This document shows positions 1-8,395 of a stretch of DNA of 64,000 bases, piece by piece; positions within the stretch are counted from its first letter, which is position 1, and each line of letters opens with the position of its first letter. The DNA comes from UBA964 sp037444685. Its GTDB lineage: Bacteria > Pseudomonadota > Gammaproteobacteria > Steroidobacterales > Steroidobacteraceae. Location of the stretch: NCBI GenBank assembly GCA_037444685.1, contig JBBILX010000001.1:542784-606783 (forward strand), given 5' to 3'. The translations under genes were made by a program, and so were the position numbers. The notes under the pieces were generated by a model. The model made no database searches. It was given only the letters and a program-made list of their open reading frames with translations, and was not told the DNA's origin.

Positions 1-739
1 CGAGCAGCACGGCACGGGCCATGATCTCGGGACGCGTCACGAGGCTGCCGGCTGCCCCCAGCGAGGCGGCCGACAGCGCTTCGGTGACGACCAGCATCGC
101 GGTCGTGTCAGGATGATCGTCGGGCTGCATGCCGCCGAAACGCTGCGGGATCGAGACGCCGAACAAGCCGAGCTCGGCCGCGCCGGCAATGATTTCCTCG
201 GGGATGTCGCTGTCCTCGCGATGGATCCGCTGTGCCCTAGGCAGCACGACGTCGCGCGCGAAAGCGGCGAACGACTCACGCATCAGCTCGCGCTCCGCAT
301 CGAGACCGGTCGGTGGCAGCCTTCCCTCGCGCTCGATCAGGCGGGCGCCGAGCGCGGCGAGGCCGGACCCGGAGGCGATCGACCGAAGCTCCGGGCGATG
401 CGCCGGATGCGCGGCGGCGATCCGGGCCGGCGCGATTTCGTACTCATCGGGCCGGGCGAGCAGCCGGGCGATGCACTGCCCGGTGACTTCCACGGTGAAG
501 GCGTCGGCAAGCGGCCGGATCAGCGGATCGGCGCCCGCAAATCTCTCGGCGTGGGCCTGAGCGGCGCGCGCCGCGGCGATCTCCGCGGCGCAGAATGCGA
601 GCTCATAGCTCGGCAACTGCTCGGCGTCGAGTCGCGCCGGCGCGAGGCGCCCGTTGCGCAGGCAGCGCCGATGCAAAGCCTCGAATCCGGCGTCGACGAG
701 TCCGGCCGCGGACTCGAGCGCGCTGATGACGGCGCTCAC
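1..739 (-). CDS. Long-form acyl-CoA dehydrogenase, methylsuccinyl-CoA dehydrogenase-like (3' part outside window)
   Basis: Flavin-dependent alpha,beta-dehydrogenation of an acyl-CoA is the family reaction. The readable 246 residues have an N-terminal extension of about 150 residues. The usual acyl-CoA dehydrogenase N-domain follows, with FAAFARDVVLPRAQ near residue 158 and GLFGVSIPQRFGG near 191. The stretch SLVTRPEIM near 232 recalls the SLGTR region of (2S)-methylsuccinyl-CoA dehydrogenase, which also carries a long N-extension. The start is GTG at 739, overlapping the upstream stop (GTGA). It is the third gene of an operon with the methyltransferase and the 120-aa protein. The active-site base and C-terminal domain lie beyond the window, so the substrate is not certain. 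No ethylmalonyl-CoA pathway partner is visible. Confidence 0.75.
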   Translation of the reverse strand, partial: MSAVISALESAAGLVDAGFEALHRRCLRNGRLAPARLDAEQLPSYELAFCAAEIAAARAAQAHAERFAGADPLIRPLADAFTVEVTGQCIARLLARPDEYEIAPARIAAAHPAHRPELRSIASGSGLAALGARLIEREGRLPPTGLDAERELMRESFAAFARDVVLPRAQRIHREDSDIPEEIIAGAAELGLFGVSIPQRFGGMQPDDHPDTTAMLVVTEALSAASLGAAGSLVTRPEIMARAVLL

Positions 740-1098
740 GAGGAGGCCAGCTCGCGCGCGAGATCCTCGGCGCTGCGCTCTGCCAGTCCCTTCTGCATCG
801 CCTCGACCTCCTGCTGCAGGACGCGCAGGATCCGCGCGATGAACTCGAGTTGCGCCTGGCCGCGCTCGACTGCCGCGTCGCGGTCGGGCCGATAGGCCTC
901 GATCTCGGCGCGCGGCAGCACCTGCCTGCGCTCGAGCAGGCGTTCGACGGTGTCGAGGCGTTCTCGCGTCACGGCCAGTTCGCCAGCCATGGCCCAGACG
1001 ATCGCGAGCAGACGGTCGATGTCGGGATCCTCGAAGAAATGCGGCCGCTTGCCGCTCGGCGCCGCATTCGCGAGACGGATGACGTCCTCGGGCTTCAT
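736..1098 (-). CDS. Hypothetical 120-aa helical/coiled-coil protein
   Basis: I do not recognise a named family. The protein is charged and predicted helical, with heptad-like stretches from about residue 25 to 60 (RLLAIVWAMAGELAVTRERL) and 80 to 115. This suggests a short coiled coil and an oligomerisation or partner-binding role. There is no signal peptide or membrane segment. It is sandwiched by ATGA and GTGA overlaps between the methyltransferase and the acyl-CoA dehydrogenase, so translation of the three is probably coupled. A role as an accessory subunit of the dehydrogenase is inference from position only. Confidence 0.75.
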   Translation of the reverse strand: MKPEDVIRLANAAPSGKRPHFFEDPDIDRLLAIVWAMAGELAVTRERLDTVERLLERRQVLPRAEIEAYRPDRDAAVERGQAQLEFIARILRVLQQEVEAMQKGLAERSAEDLARELASS

Positions 1099-2243
1099 GA
1101 TGCGGCCGAAGGGCGCTCGGAACCGGCAGCGTACCAGATGCCGCCACGCCCATAGTCCTCGGTCTCAGTCGCGACTTTCGGCATCTCGTCGTCGACGATC
1201 GCGTGGATCTCGGTTTCGAAGATCCGGTCGTGGGCAAACCCCAGCTCGCGCAGCAGATCCGGCAGGTGAGTGTCGTGCAACGTCGTCCAGAACGGTTCGT
1301 TGTTGTAGTAACAGTCCCAGTCGCGCAGGAACTTCTCGAACTCGCTCATGCTGCGGTACGGCGGCTGCTCGAGATGGATGTGAATTCCGCCGGGAGCCAG
1401 CAGCCGGTCGACCTCGCGAAGGATGTTGCGGAGCGCCCGGTGAGAGGTCTCGTGGAAGAACATGGTGCTGTAGATGAAATCGAAGCTCGCGGCCGGCTCG
1501 TCGATCTGCTCGACGTTGCCCTGCCGGAAGACGATGTTGAAGACTCCCATGCCGACCGCACGCGCATGTCCGTAGCGGAGCATCGGAGCGCTGAGATCGA
1601 TGCCGACGACCTCGGCCTGCGGGAAGGCCCTCGCCATCGGCACGGTGTTGTGGCCGAGCCCGCAACCGAGATCGAGAATGCGACGCGGCTGCCACCCCGA
1701 GCGCGTGCGCTGCAGCCAGTCAGCGACGCCTCGGCCCGCCCCGTCGAGATAGCGGCCGAACAGACCAGTCGTGGTCGCGAACATTCCGGCATCGTAGTTG
1801 GCCGCCACCGAGACATCGCCCTCGAAGTATTCGGCGAAATAGCTGCCTGGCATGCAGTGATTGTCGATCGCCGACTGGTATCGCGGTATCGGTGTGCCGG
1901 GCCTGAGCTGCAGGCCGGCGGTATGCCGTGCACCGAGCTCCCGCGCGCGCTGTGCGAGACGCTCCGCCTGCCGCAACACGAGCGCCCGACCCGCCTGCTG
2001 TCGCATTTCCATGGATGCGCGGCGCAGCGAACTCCAGAAACGATAGTAGTCGTCGCCGGACATTGCCTCGCGGATCTCACGCCGGTCGCGCGGCTCGTGT
2101 CCGTGCTGGCGGCGATAGGCCTGCTTGGCCCGCGCCTCATAGGCGACGGCATTGCCGGCGACGACGCAACTGGCCATGTACTTGTTGACGTTGGCGAGGA
2201 AGTTGAAGCGGGCCGCGTCATCGTGGCCTGCCTCCGGTGACAT
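1095..2243 (-). CDS. Class I SAM-dependent methyltransferase
   Basis: The C-terminal half is a Rossmann-type methyltransferase: motif I DLGCGLGH at about residues 191-198, an acidic residue after the second strand (VVGIDLS), and post-motif LLAPGG. The first ~180 residues are helical and unlike common small-molecule methyltransferases, and may form a substrate lid. The start at 2243 is chosen because GGGAGG lies just upstream of that ATG; an upstream ATG at 2321 lacks such a site. It is the first gene of an operon with the 120-aa protein and the acyl-CoA dehydrogenase. Substrate unknown; a small molecule of the neighbouring catabolic genes is a guess. Confidence 0.8.
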   Translation of the reverse strand: MSPEAGHDDAARFNFLANVNKYMASCVVAGNAVAYEARAKQAYRRQHGHEPRDRREIREAMSGDDYYRFWSSLRRASMEMRQQAGRALVLRQAERLAQRARELGARHTAGLQLRPGTPIPRYQSAIDNHCMPGSYFAEYFEGDVSVAANYDAGMFATTTGLFGRYLDGAGRGVADWLQRTRSGWQPRRILDLGCGLGHNTVPMARAFPQAEVVGIDLSAPMLRYGHARAVGMGVFNIVFRQGNVEQIDEPAASFDFIYSTMFFHETSHRALRNILREVDRLLAPGGIHIHLEQPPYRSMSEFEKFLRDWDCYYNNEPFWTTLHDTHLPDLLRELGFAHDRIFETEIHAIVDDEMPKVATETEDYGRGGIWYAAGSERPSAAS

Positions 2244-2440
2244 GGCATGACCTCCCGCCTCCGTCCACGGAGGCGCACAGTCGATTCTGCCGGGCGTCGA
2301 TTTCGCGTCCGCAGGGTTCATGCGACGATGGTACCCAAGTGCTCGATATGGGCCCAAACCCGCGCTCGCGCTCCGCCTCGAACTTCCGACAGGCGGACGC
2401 GAGACCGGACGGACGCGCCTTGGGCGGGCACCGACCTAGC

Positions 2441-3841
2441 ATGCCGATTTCGAACGAGGCCTGGAACTTGAACCCACCGCCGCCGAAGATCACGGACCTG
2501 CTCGTCGAGCATGTCGTCAGCCAGCGCTACGAGGGCCTGCCCGCTGAGGTCCGCGAGCGCGCGCGGACCTTCATCCTCGATTCGCTCGGCGTCGCGCTCT
2601 CGGGCACGCGCGTACCGCTCGTGCGCGACCTCAAGGCCGTTGCCGCCGCCTGGGGCCAGGGAGGCGCGGCGCGGGTCTGGGGAACCGGCGAACGCGTGCC
2701 CGCGCCGACCGCCGCCTTCCTCAATGGCTATCAGATCCACAATCAGGAATGGGACTGCGTCCACGAACCGGCGGTCGTGCATCCCATGGCCGTCGTGCTG
2801 GCGACGCTCGTCGCATTCGCGGAGCAGCATGGCTCGATCTCCGGTCGCCAGCTCTTGCTCGGCTGCTCCGTGGCCGTGGACGTCGCCGCGACGATCGGCA
2901 TCGCGGCGCACAACAAGCTGCGCTTCTTCCGGCCGGCGATGTGCGGTGCGCTCGGCGCAACGGCCGGCATCGCAGCGATGGTCGGACTCGACCCCGAATC
3001 GACGCGCAGCGCACTCGGCCTCGCCTACAGTCAACTGTCCGGCACCATGCAGGCGCACGTCGAGGGCTCACCCGTGCTGCCCATGCAGATCGGTTTCAAC
3101 GCGCGCAGCGCTCTCGCGGCGATCGATCTCGCCGTGCGCGGGATTCAGGGTCCGCGCGAGTTCCTCGAGGGGGACTTCGGCTTCTACACGCTGATCGATC
3201 CGGAGTGGCGGCCGGAGCCGTTCCACGAGCTCGGCCGACGATTCCGCATCGCGGAGCTGTCGCACAAGCCCTTTCCGAGCGGCCGCGCGACGCACGGCGG
3301 CGTCGATGGCGCGCTCTCGCTGCGCGAGGAGCATGGCTTCGGCCACGAGGAGATCGCCGACATCCGCGTGCTCGCGCCGCCGCTCGTGATCCAGCTCGTC
3401 GACCGAGTCCCGCGCCAGGACATGGCGCCCTCGTACGCGCGACTGTGCCTGCCGTACGTGGTCGCCACGGCCCTGCTCGAGGGCACGGTCGACGTCCGTG
3501 ATTTCGACCCCGGAGCGATCGCCGAGCCTAGGCGCCATGCGCTCGCCGCCCGAATCCGTGTGGCGCGGGACGGCAACCCCGCGGTCAACGCGCTCGCCCC
3601 GCAGCGTGTCGAGGTGCGACTCAGCGATGGGCACCTGCTGGGCATCGATCTGCCAGCGGTGCTCGGCGCACCCGGGCGGCCGCTCAGTCGCGAGCAGCAC
3701 CTCGCGAAGTTCCTGCGTGCGAGCGCCTGCGGACTGCGACCGCTGCCAGCCGCGCGCCAGCAGGCGCTGATCGCCGCCGTGGACGCCATCGAGGACCTCG
3801 CCGAGGTGCGCGAACTGGTCGACTTGCTGATTTTCGATTGA
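2441..3841 (+). CDS. MmgE/PrpD family protein
   Basis: The 466-aa protein matches the MmgE/PrpD family, which includes 2-methylcitrate dehydratase, cis-aconitate decarboxylase and many uncharacterised members. Recognisable parts are the N-terminal helical domain (FILDSLGVALSGTRVP, NQEWDCVHEPAVVHP) and the GAL...A.LGLDPE region followed by SGRATHGGVDGAL. It is full length for the family. The start ATG at 2441 gives the conserved region about 30 residues in; no strong ribosome site is seen. Its stop overlaps the start of the CoA ligase gene (TGATG). Neighbours suggest a hydratase, isomerase or decarboxylase step in a CoA-ester pathway; the exact reaction cannot be read from sequence. Confidence 0.87.
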   Translation: MPISNEAWNLNPPPPKITDLLVEHVVSQRYEGLPAEVRERARTFILDSLGVALSGTRVPLVRDLKAVAAAWGQGGAARVWGTGERVPAPTAAFLNGYQIHNQEWDCVHEPAVVHPMAVVLATLVAFAEQHGSISGRQLLLGCSVAVDVAATIGIAAHNKLRFFRPAMCGALGATAGIAAMVGLDPESTRSALGLAYSQLSGTMQAHVEGSPVLPMQIGFNARSALAAIDLAVRGIQGPREFLEGDFGFYTLIDPEWRPEPFHELGRRFRIAELSHKPFPSGRATHGGVDGALSLREEHGFGHEEIADIRVLAPPLVIQLVDRVPRQDMAPSYARLCLPYVVATALLEGTVDVRDFDPGAIAEPRRHALAARIRVARDGNPAVNALAPQRVEVRLSDGHLLGIDLPAVLGAPGRPLSREQHLAKFLRASACGLRPLPAARQQALIAAVDAIEDLAEVRELVDLLIFD

Positions 3842-5268
3842 TGCCGTGGCGCCGACGCATGAGCTTCCCTAACTACTTCGAGTCCTTCGACTACGCCGGC
3901 ATGCTCGCCGAGCACCCGATCGGCGAGACCTTCACCCGGGGGTTTGCGATCCGGAGCCGCTCGCAGATCCGCGAGCACCAGAACGCCCTTTTAATGCGCT
4001 GCCTGCGTCGCGCCTGGGAGATCCCGTTCTATCGGCGCCTCTGGTCGCAGGCAGGCGTCGAGCCGCATCACGTGCGCAGCCTCGACGACATCGAGCGACT
4101 GCCGGTCTTCGGCAAGTCGGATCTCATGCGCAGCATCGCCGAGCACCCGCCCTACGGCGACTACCACGGCTGGGACCGATGGGCACCAGAGGACCGCCCC
4201 GTGACGGTGATCCACACGACGAGCGGGACGACCGGCCGACCACAAGTCGTGCTGTTCAGTCCGAAGGCGCGCGAGGTGCAGGCGCTGCTGGTCGCGCGGA
4301 TCTACCGGATGCAGGGAGTGCGACCGGGCGACGTGCTGCACTCGGTCTATGGCCACGGCCTCATCAACGGCGGCCACTTCGTCCGCGAGGCCGTGCTGCA
4401 CTACACGAACAACCTGTTCCTGTCCGCCGGCACGGGCAAGGAAACGCGCTCGGTCGCACAGGTCGAACTGATGCGCGACATGCGAGTGACGGTCATCGTC
4501 GGCTTCGTCGACTACATCCGGCAGCTCGCCGAGACCGCGCGCGAGCTCGGACTCGAACCGGGGCGCGACATCCCCGTTCGGATGATCTCCGGCCACGTCG
4601 GGCGGGAGTCCCGCGAGGTCCTCTCACGTGCCTGGGGTGGAGCGCAGATTTTCGACTGGTACGGCGTCGCCGACACGGGGCCGATCGCCGCGGAGGGTCC
4701 CGATCAGGACGGAATGTACGTCATGGAGGATGCGCAGTTCCTCGAGATCGTCGATCCGGCCACCGGCCGCCGCGTCGACGGCGAGACGCCCGGCGACATG
4801 GTCGTCACCTCGCTGTACCGCGACGACGTCTATCCACTGATCCGCTTCAATACCCATGATCTGTCCGCCTGGCGTCAGGGCGAATCGTCTCTGGGGTGGA
4901 ACCTCAAGCGGATCGTCGGCGTGCTGGGGCGCAGCGACAACATGGTGAAGCTGCGCGGGATCAACGTGTATCCGCTCGCTCTCGCCGCGATTCTCAACGA
5001 GCGACCCGAGTTCGCTGGCGAGTATATCTGCCGCGCGACACGCGACGCCTCCGGGCGCGATCAGATGACCGTGATCATCGAGACGCGCGCTGCGTTCGCG
5101 CGCGACGCGGCTCTCGCCGATGCCTTCGCCACGCTGCTGACGCGCCGCATCGGCGTCGAAATGCGCGTCGAACTCGTGCCGCCCGGCGCTACCGCGCCGC
5201 TGACCCAGATCGACAGCCGCCAGAAGCCGATCCGGCTCGTCGACGAGCGCCCGCAGAAGATCGTCTGA
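3841..5268 (+). CDS. PaaK-like (phenylacetate-CoA ligase family) AMP-binding protein
   Basis: This family adenylates aromatic or other carboxylates and transfers them to CoA. The phosphate-binding loop TTSGTTGRP is at about residues 126-134, DWYGVADTG at mid-protein corresponds to the A5 region, and YPLIRFNTHD followed by GRSDNMVKLRGINVYP marks the hinge and C-terminal domain. The length of 475 aa is slightly above PaaK. The start is ATG 3841, in a TGATG overlap with the previous gene; an internal ATG at 3859 is possible. It is the middle gene of a three-gene coupled operon and should activate the acid handled by this pathway. The substrate cannot be inferred. Confidence 0.85.
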   Translation: MPWRRRMSFPNYFESFDYAGMLAEHPIGETFTRGFAIRSRSQIREHQNALLMRCLRRAWEIPFYRRLWSQAGVEPHHVRSLDDIERLPVFGKSDLMRSIAEHPPYGDYHGWDRWAPEDRPVTVIHTTSGTTGRPQVVLFSPKAREVQALLVARIYRMQGVRPGDVLHSVYGHGLINGGHFVREAVLHYTNNLFLSAGTGKETRSVAQVELMRDMRVTVIVGFVDYIRQLAETARELGLEPGRDIPVRMISGHVGRESREVLSRAWGGAQIFDWYGVADTGPIAAEGPDQDGMYVMEDAQFLEIVDPATGRRVDGETPGDMVVTSLYRDDVYPLIRFNTHDLSAWRQGESSLGWNLKRIVGVLGRSDNMVKLRGINVYPLALAAILNERPEFAGEYICRATRDASGRDQMTVIIETRAAFARDAALADAFATLLTRRIGVEMRVELVPPGATAPLTQIDSRQKPIRLVDERPQKIV

Positions 5269-6629
5269 TGCCGATGCGAGACGCGACTGCGCTGCTCGCC
5301 GACCTGGCCACTGGTCGTACCAGCGCCGTCGCGCTGACCCGCGACTGCCTCGACGGCATCGCCGCGAGCACGCTCGGAGCTTTCACGTTCGTCGACCCCG
5401 ACGAGGCGCTGCGGCTCGCCGCTGCGTCCGATGCCCGCCGCGCGGCAGGTCGGGTCGTTGGTCCGCTCGACGGCCTGCCGGTCGCACTCAAGGCCAACAT
5501 GGCCGTGCGCCACTGGCCGCAGACAGCCGGACTGCGCTTCCGCCGCGACGACCTTGCCCGCGACGATGCCTTCATCGTGCGCCGGCTGCGCGCCGCTGGC
5601 GCGGTACCCATCGGCCTGACCGCGATGGACGAGGGTGCCCTCGGTGCCGAGGGCGCGAATCAGTGGTACGGGACCACGCACAACCCACGCCGGTACGGTT
5701 ACTCGGCCGGAGGTTCGAGCAGCGGCGCCGGCGCCGCCGTGGCCGCCGGACTCTGTGCCTTCGCGCTCGGCACCGACACGATCGGGTCGGTGCGGATTCC
5801 GGCCTCGTTCTGTGGTTGCGTGGGACTCAAGCCCTCGTACGGCCTGCTCAGCGTCGCCGACGTCGTTCCCGTGCACCTGCGCTTCGATCATGTCGGACCA
5901 TTGACCCGCAGCCTGCGGGACCTGCGCTGGCTGCTGCCTGCACTCGCGGCCTACGATCCGGCCTGCCCGGTCTCGGTGCCGCTGACTCTCGACCGCGGCA
6001 GCCCGACGCTGCGGGGCGCGCGTGTCGGCTATCTGACAGGCCTCGAATCACTGCGACTCGAACCGGCAGTCGCTGACGCTTACGCTCGCGCGATCGAGAC
6101 AGCAGGCCGTCGCGGAGCCGAGCTGATCGCGCTCGATGCCGCGCGCTGGGACCTGCCGCGGTTGCGACGGGCGATCCTGGCGCTGTGCGAGGTGCAGATG
6201 TGGCGCGAGCATGGCGCACGCGCGAACGCCCGACCCGAGGACTTCTCGGACGGACTGCGTGCCTTCATTCGCTATGGTGGCAAGCTCGATCGCGACGAGA
6301 TCGAAAAGGCCGAGGCGCGGATTGCGGCCTTCTATCGCGACTGGCAGAGCGCGACCGACTCGCTGACAGCCTGCCTTGCGCCGACCACGGCCGGTCGGGC
6401 GTTCGCAAACGGTGAGCGCCGACCGCAGAACACCGCCGATCTGACCGCGATCGCGAGCGCGACGGGTCAGCCGGCCCTGTCGATGCCACTCGCCGTCCCC
6501 GGCGAGCCGCTGCCGGCGGCGCTGCAGTGGATCGGTCGGAGCGGGCACGATCTGGCGCTCGTCAGCCTCGCCCAGGACCTCGAGAGCGAGCTCGCCGCGG
6601 ACGGATCGCCGGGTGCTAGGGTCGACTGA
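5268..6629 (+). CDS. Amidase signature family hydrolase
   Basis: The Ser-cisSer-Lys triad of amidase signature enzymes is visible: Lys75 in ALKANMAV, cis-Ser about 150 in the GGSSSG loop, and nucleophile Ser about 174 in GTDTIGSVRIPAS, with the usual 24-residue spacing. The second Gly of the common DTGGS motif is Ile here. The protein is 453 aa, normal for the family, with no signal peptide, so it is cytoplasmic. The start ATG 5268 overlaps the CoA-ligase stop (TGATG). It is the last gene of the trio and ends in a 14-base tail-to-tail overlap with the deacetylase gene. It probably hydrolyses an amide in the substrate of this pathway; transamidation (GatA) is unlikely because no GatB or GatC is nearby. 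Confidence 0.85.
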   Translation: MPMRDATALLADLATGRTSAVALTRDCLDGIAASTLGAFTFVDPDEALRLAAASDARRAAGRVVGPLDGLPVALKANMAVRHWPQTAGLRFRRDDLARDDAFIVRRLRAAGAVPIGLTAMDEGALGAEGANQWYGTTHNPRRYGYSAGGSSSGAGAAVAAGLCAFALGTDTIGSVRIPASFCGCVGLKPSYGLLSVADVVPVHLRFDHVGPLTRSLRDLRWLLPALAAYDPACPVSVPLTLDRGSPTLRGARVGYLTGLESLRLEPAVADAYARAIETAGRRGAELIALDAARWDLPRLRRAILALCEVQMWREHGARANARPEDFSDGLRAFIRYGGKLDRDEIEKAEARIAAFYRDWQSATDSLTACLAPTTAGRAFANGERRPQNTADLTAIASATGQPALSMPLAVPGEPLPAALQWIGRSGHDLALVSLAQDLESELAADGSPGARVD

Positions 6630-7479
6630 CCTGCGCAAAGTGCTCCGCGATCTGCCGCCGCGTCGCGATCCAGACGTCGCGGGTTGCGGCAGCGTAACGC
6701 AGGAAATCCTCGAAGGCGCCGATGCGGCCGGGCCGACCGATGATTCGCAGGTGCACGCCGAGCGACATCATCCTCGGGCGTCGTCGTCCCTCGTCGTAGA
6801 GCCAATCGAAGGTGTCCTTGGCGTACTGCAGCCATGCAGCCGGCGTCAGGGCCGGCGCGTTCCAGAATTTCATGTCATTGGAGTCGAGCGCGTAGGGCAG
6901 CACGATCATCGGCCGCGGCAGCGTGGTGTCCCAGTAGGGCTCGTCTCGACTGTAGTCGTCCATGTGGTAGAGAAAGCCGGCTTCCAGCAGCAGTCGGCGC
7001 GTGTGGGCCGTGTGCAGATAGCGGCTCAGCCAGCCGACCGGACGCTGCCCGGTCGTCCGCTCGAGGCTGTCGACCGCTTTGGCGATGAACTCGCGCTCGG
7101 CCGCTTCGCTCATGCCGAGCTGGTGGGCCCAGCGCCAGCCGTGCGCACAAACCTCGTGCCCACAGGCGGCGATCGCCTGCGCAATTCGCGGCGCCCGCTC
7201 GAGCGCGACCGCCGCGGCCGTGAAGGTCGCCGGCATGCCGTATTTCGCCAGCAGTTCGAGCACGCGCGGCGCGCCTTCCTGGATGCCGTAGGCATAGTTG
7301 CTCTCGTTGCCGAAGTTGCGCACGGGCTTCTTCAGAGCGATCCCGAGCTCGTCGACCGGCTCGGGCCCCCGATCGCCGTCCTGCACGTTGAACTCGGCAC
7401 CCTCCTCGACGTTGACCACGAGCGACAACGCGAGGCGCGCGCCGCCGGGCCAGCTCCAGTGGCCGACGGCCTCGTTCAT
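6616..7479 (-). CDS. PuuE-like polysaccharide deacetylase superfamily hydrolase
   Basis: The sequence closely resembles cofactor-light allantoinase PuuE and related deacetylases: WPGGARLALSLVVNVEEG at the N-terminus, GHEVCAHGWRW in the middle, YALDSNDMKF, and MMSLGVHLRIIGRPGR near the C-terminus. In PuuE the usual metal-binding Asp is Glu, as here in VNVEEG. Its ATG overlaps the stop of the SDR gene, so the two form an operon. Family members open cyclic amides or remove N-acyl groups; next to an amidase on the opposite strand this fits a nitrogen-containing substrate. True allantoinase activity is possible but no other purine genes are present. Confidence 0.8.
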   Translation of the reverse strand: MNEAVGHWSWPGGARLALSLVVNVEEGAEFNVQDGDRGPEPVDELGIALKKPVRNFGNESNYAYGIQEGAPRVLELLAKYGMPATFTAAAVALERAPRIAQAIAACGHEVCAHGWRWAHQLGMSEAAEREFIAKAVDSLERTTGQRPVGWLSRYLHTAHTRRLLLEAGFLYHMDDYSRDEPYWDTTLPRPMIVLPYALDSNDMKFWNAPALTPAAWLQYAKDTFDWLYDEGRRRPRMMSLGVHLRIIGRPGRIGAFEDFLRYAAATRDVWIATRRQIAEHFAQVSRP

Positions 7480-8321
7480 CAGTGGTATTCCTCGCCACCC
7501 GAGACGTTCATGCCCTCACCGGTGATGTAGGCGGCCTGGTCGGAAGCGAGGAAGGCGCAGGCCTTGGCGATGTCCTCCTGCAGACCCGGGCGCCCGAGCG
7601 GGATCCGTGCCCGCATGTCCGCGAGATACTGCTCCTCGCTTCGGCCCGTCGCGGCGCTGAAGTACTGGTTCTGCCACGCGCCGAGCCCGGTCGTCACGTG
7701 ATTCGGGCAGATTGTGTTGACCGTGATGCCCTTCGGGCCGAGTTCGATCGCCGCCGTGCGCGTCAGACCTATCAGGCCGTGTTTCGAGGCGACGTACGGC
7801 GCGGCGAACGGGAAGCCCGACTTGGACGCCTGACTGCCGATGTTGATGATGCGACCGCCCTGTCCCTGCCTGATCATCTGGATGGCAGCGTGCTTGATGC
7901 CGAAGAACACGCCGCGCAGGTTGACGCCGAGCACCGCATCCCAGCTCGCCTGATCCATCTCGACGAGCGGTTTCATCAGGTAGCCGATACCGGCGTTGTT
8001 GACCATGATGTCCAGCCGTCCGTAATGCGCGACAGCCTTGCCGACCAGCGCCTCGACCTGCGCCTCCTCGAGCACGTCGCAAGTCAGCCCGATCGCCTCG
8101 CCGCCTCCGGCGCGGATCTCGTCCACGATCTGCTGCATCTCGGACTGGCTGCCGATCGCATCGGCGGGAATCTCCTTGCCGCGTGCGATCCCGATGTCGC
8201 TGAGCACGACGCGGCAGCCCTCCGCCGCGAGCCGGCGGGCCATCGCCTCGCCGAGACCGCGACGGCGACCCGAGCCCGTCACGATGGCAACCTTGCCGCG
8301 CAGGTCCGGATACATGGCCAT
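7479..8321 (-). CDS. Short-chain dehydrogenase/reductase (SDR)
   Basis: Classical SDR fold: cofactor loop TGSGRRRGLG at residues 15-24, NNAG at 108-111, catalytic Ser163, and Tyr176/Lys180 in PYVASK. The Asp at the end of strand 2 (VVLSD) favours NAD(H). The start ATG at 8321 has AAGGAG about 7 bases upstream. It is the first gene of a two-gene operon with the PuuE-like hydrolase and faces the crotonase gene across a short divergent promoter region. Oxidation of a hydroxyacyl or alcohol intermediate is the likely role; the substrate is unknown. Confidence 0.9.
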   Translation of the reverse strand: MAMYPDLRGKVAIVTGSGRRRGLGEAMARRLAAEGCRVVLSDIGIARGKEIPADAIGSQSEMQQIVDEIRAGGGEAIGLTCDVLEEAQVEALVGKAVAHYGRLDIMVNNAGIGYLMKPLVEMDQASWDAVLGVNLRGVFFGIKHAAIQMIRQGQGGRIINIGSQASKSGFPFAAPYVASKHGLIGLTRTAAIELGPKGITVNTICPNHVTTGLGAWQNQYFSAATGRSEEQYLADMRARIPLGRPGLQEDIAKACAFLASDQAAYITGEGMNVSGGEEYH

Positions 8322-8395
8322 GCGAACAACTCCTTTTCTCTCGCGTTAAGGGGCGCTGATAACATCAACTCCCGAAAGACGTGTCAACGAGCCCC

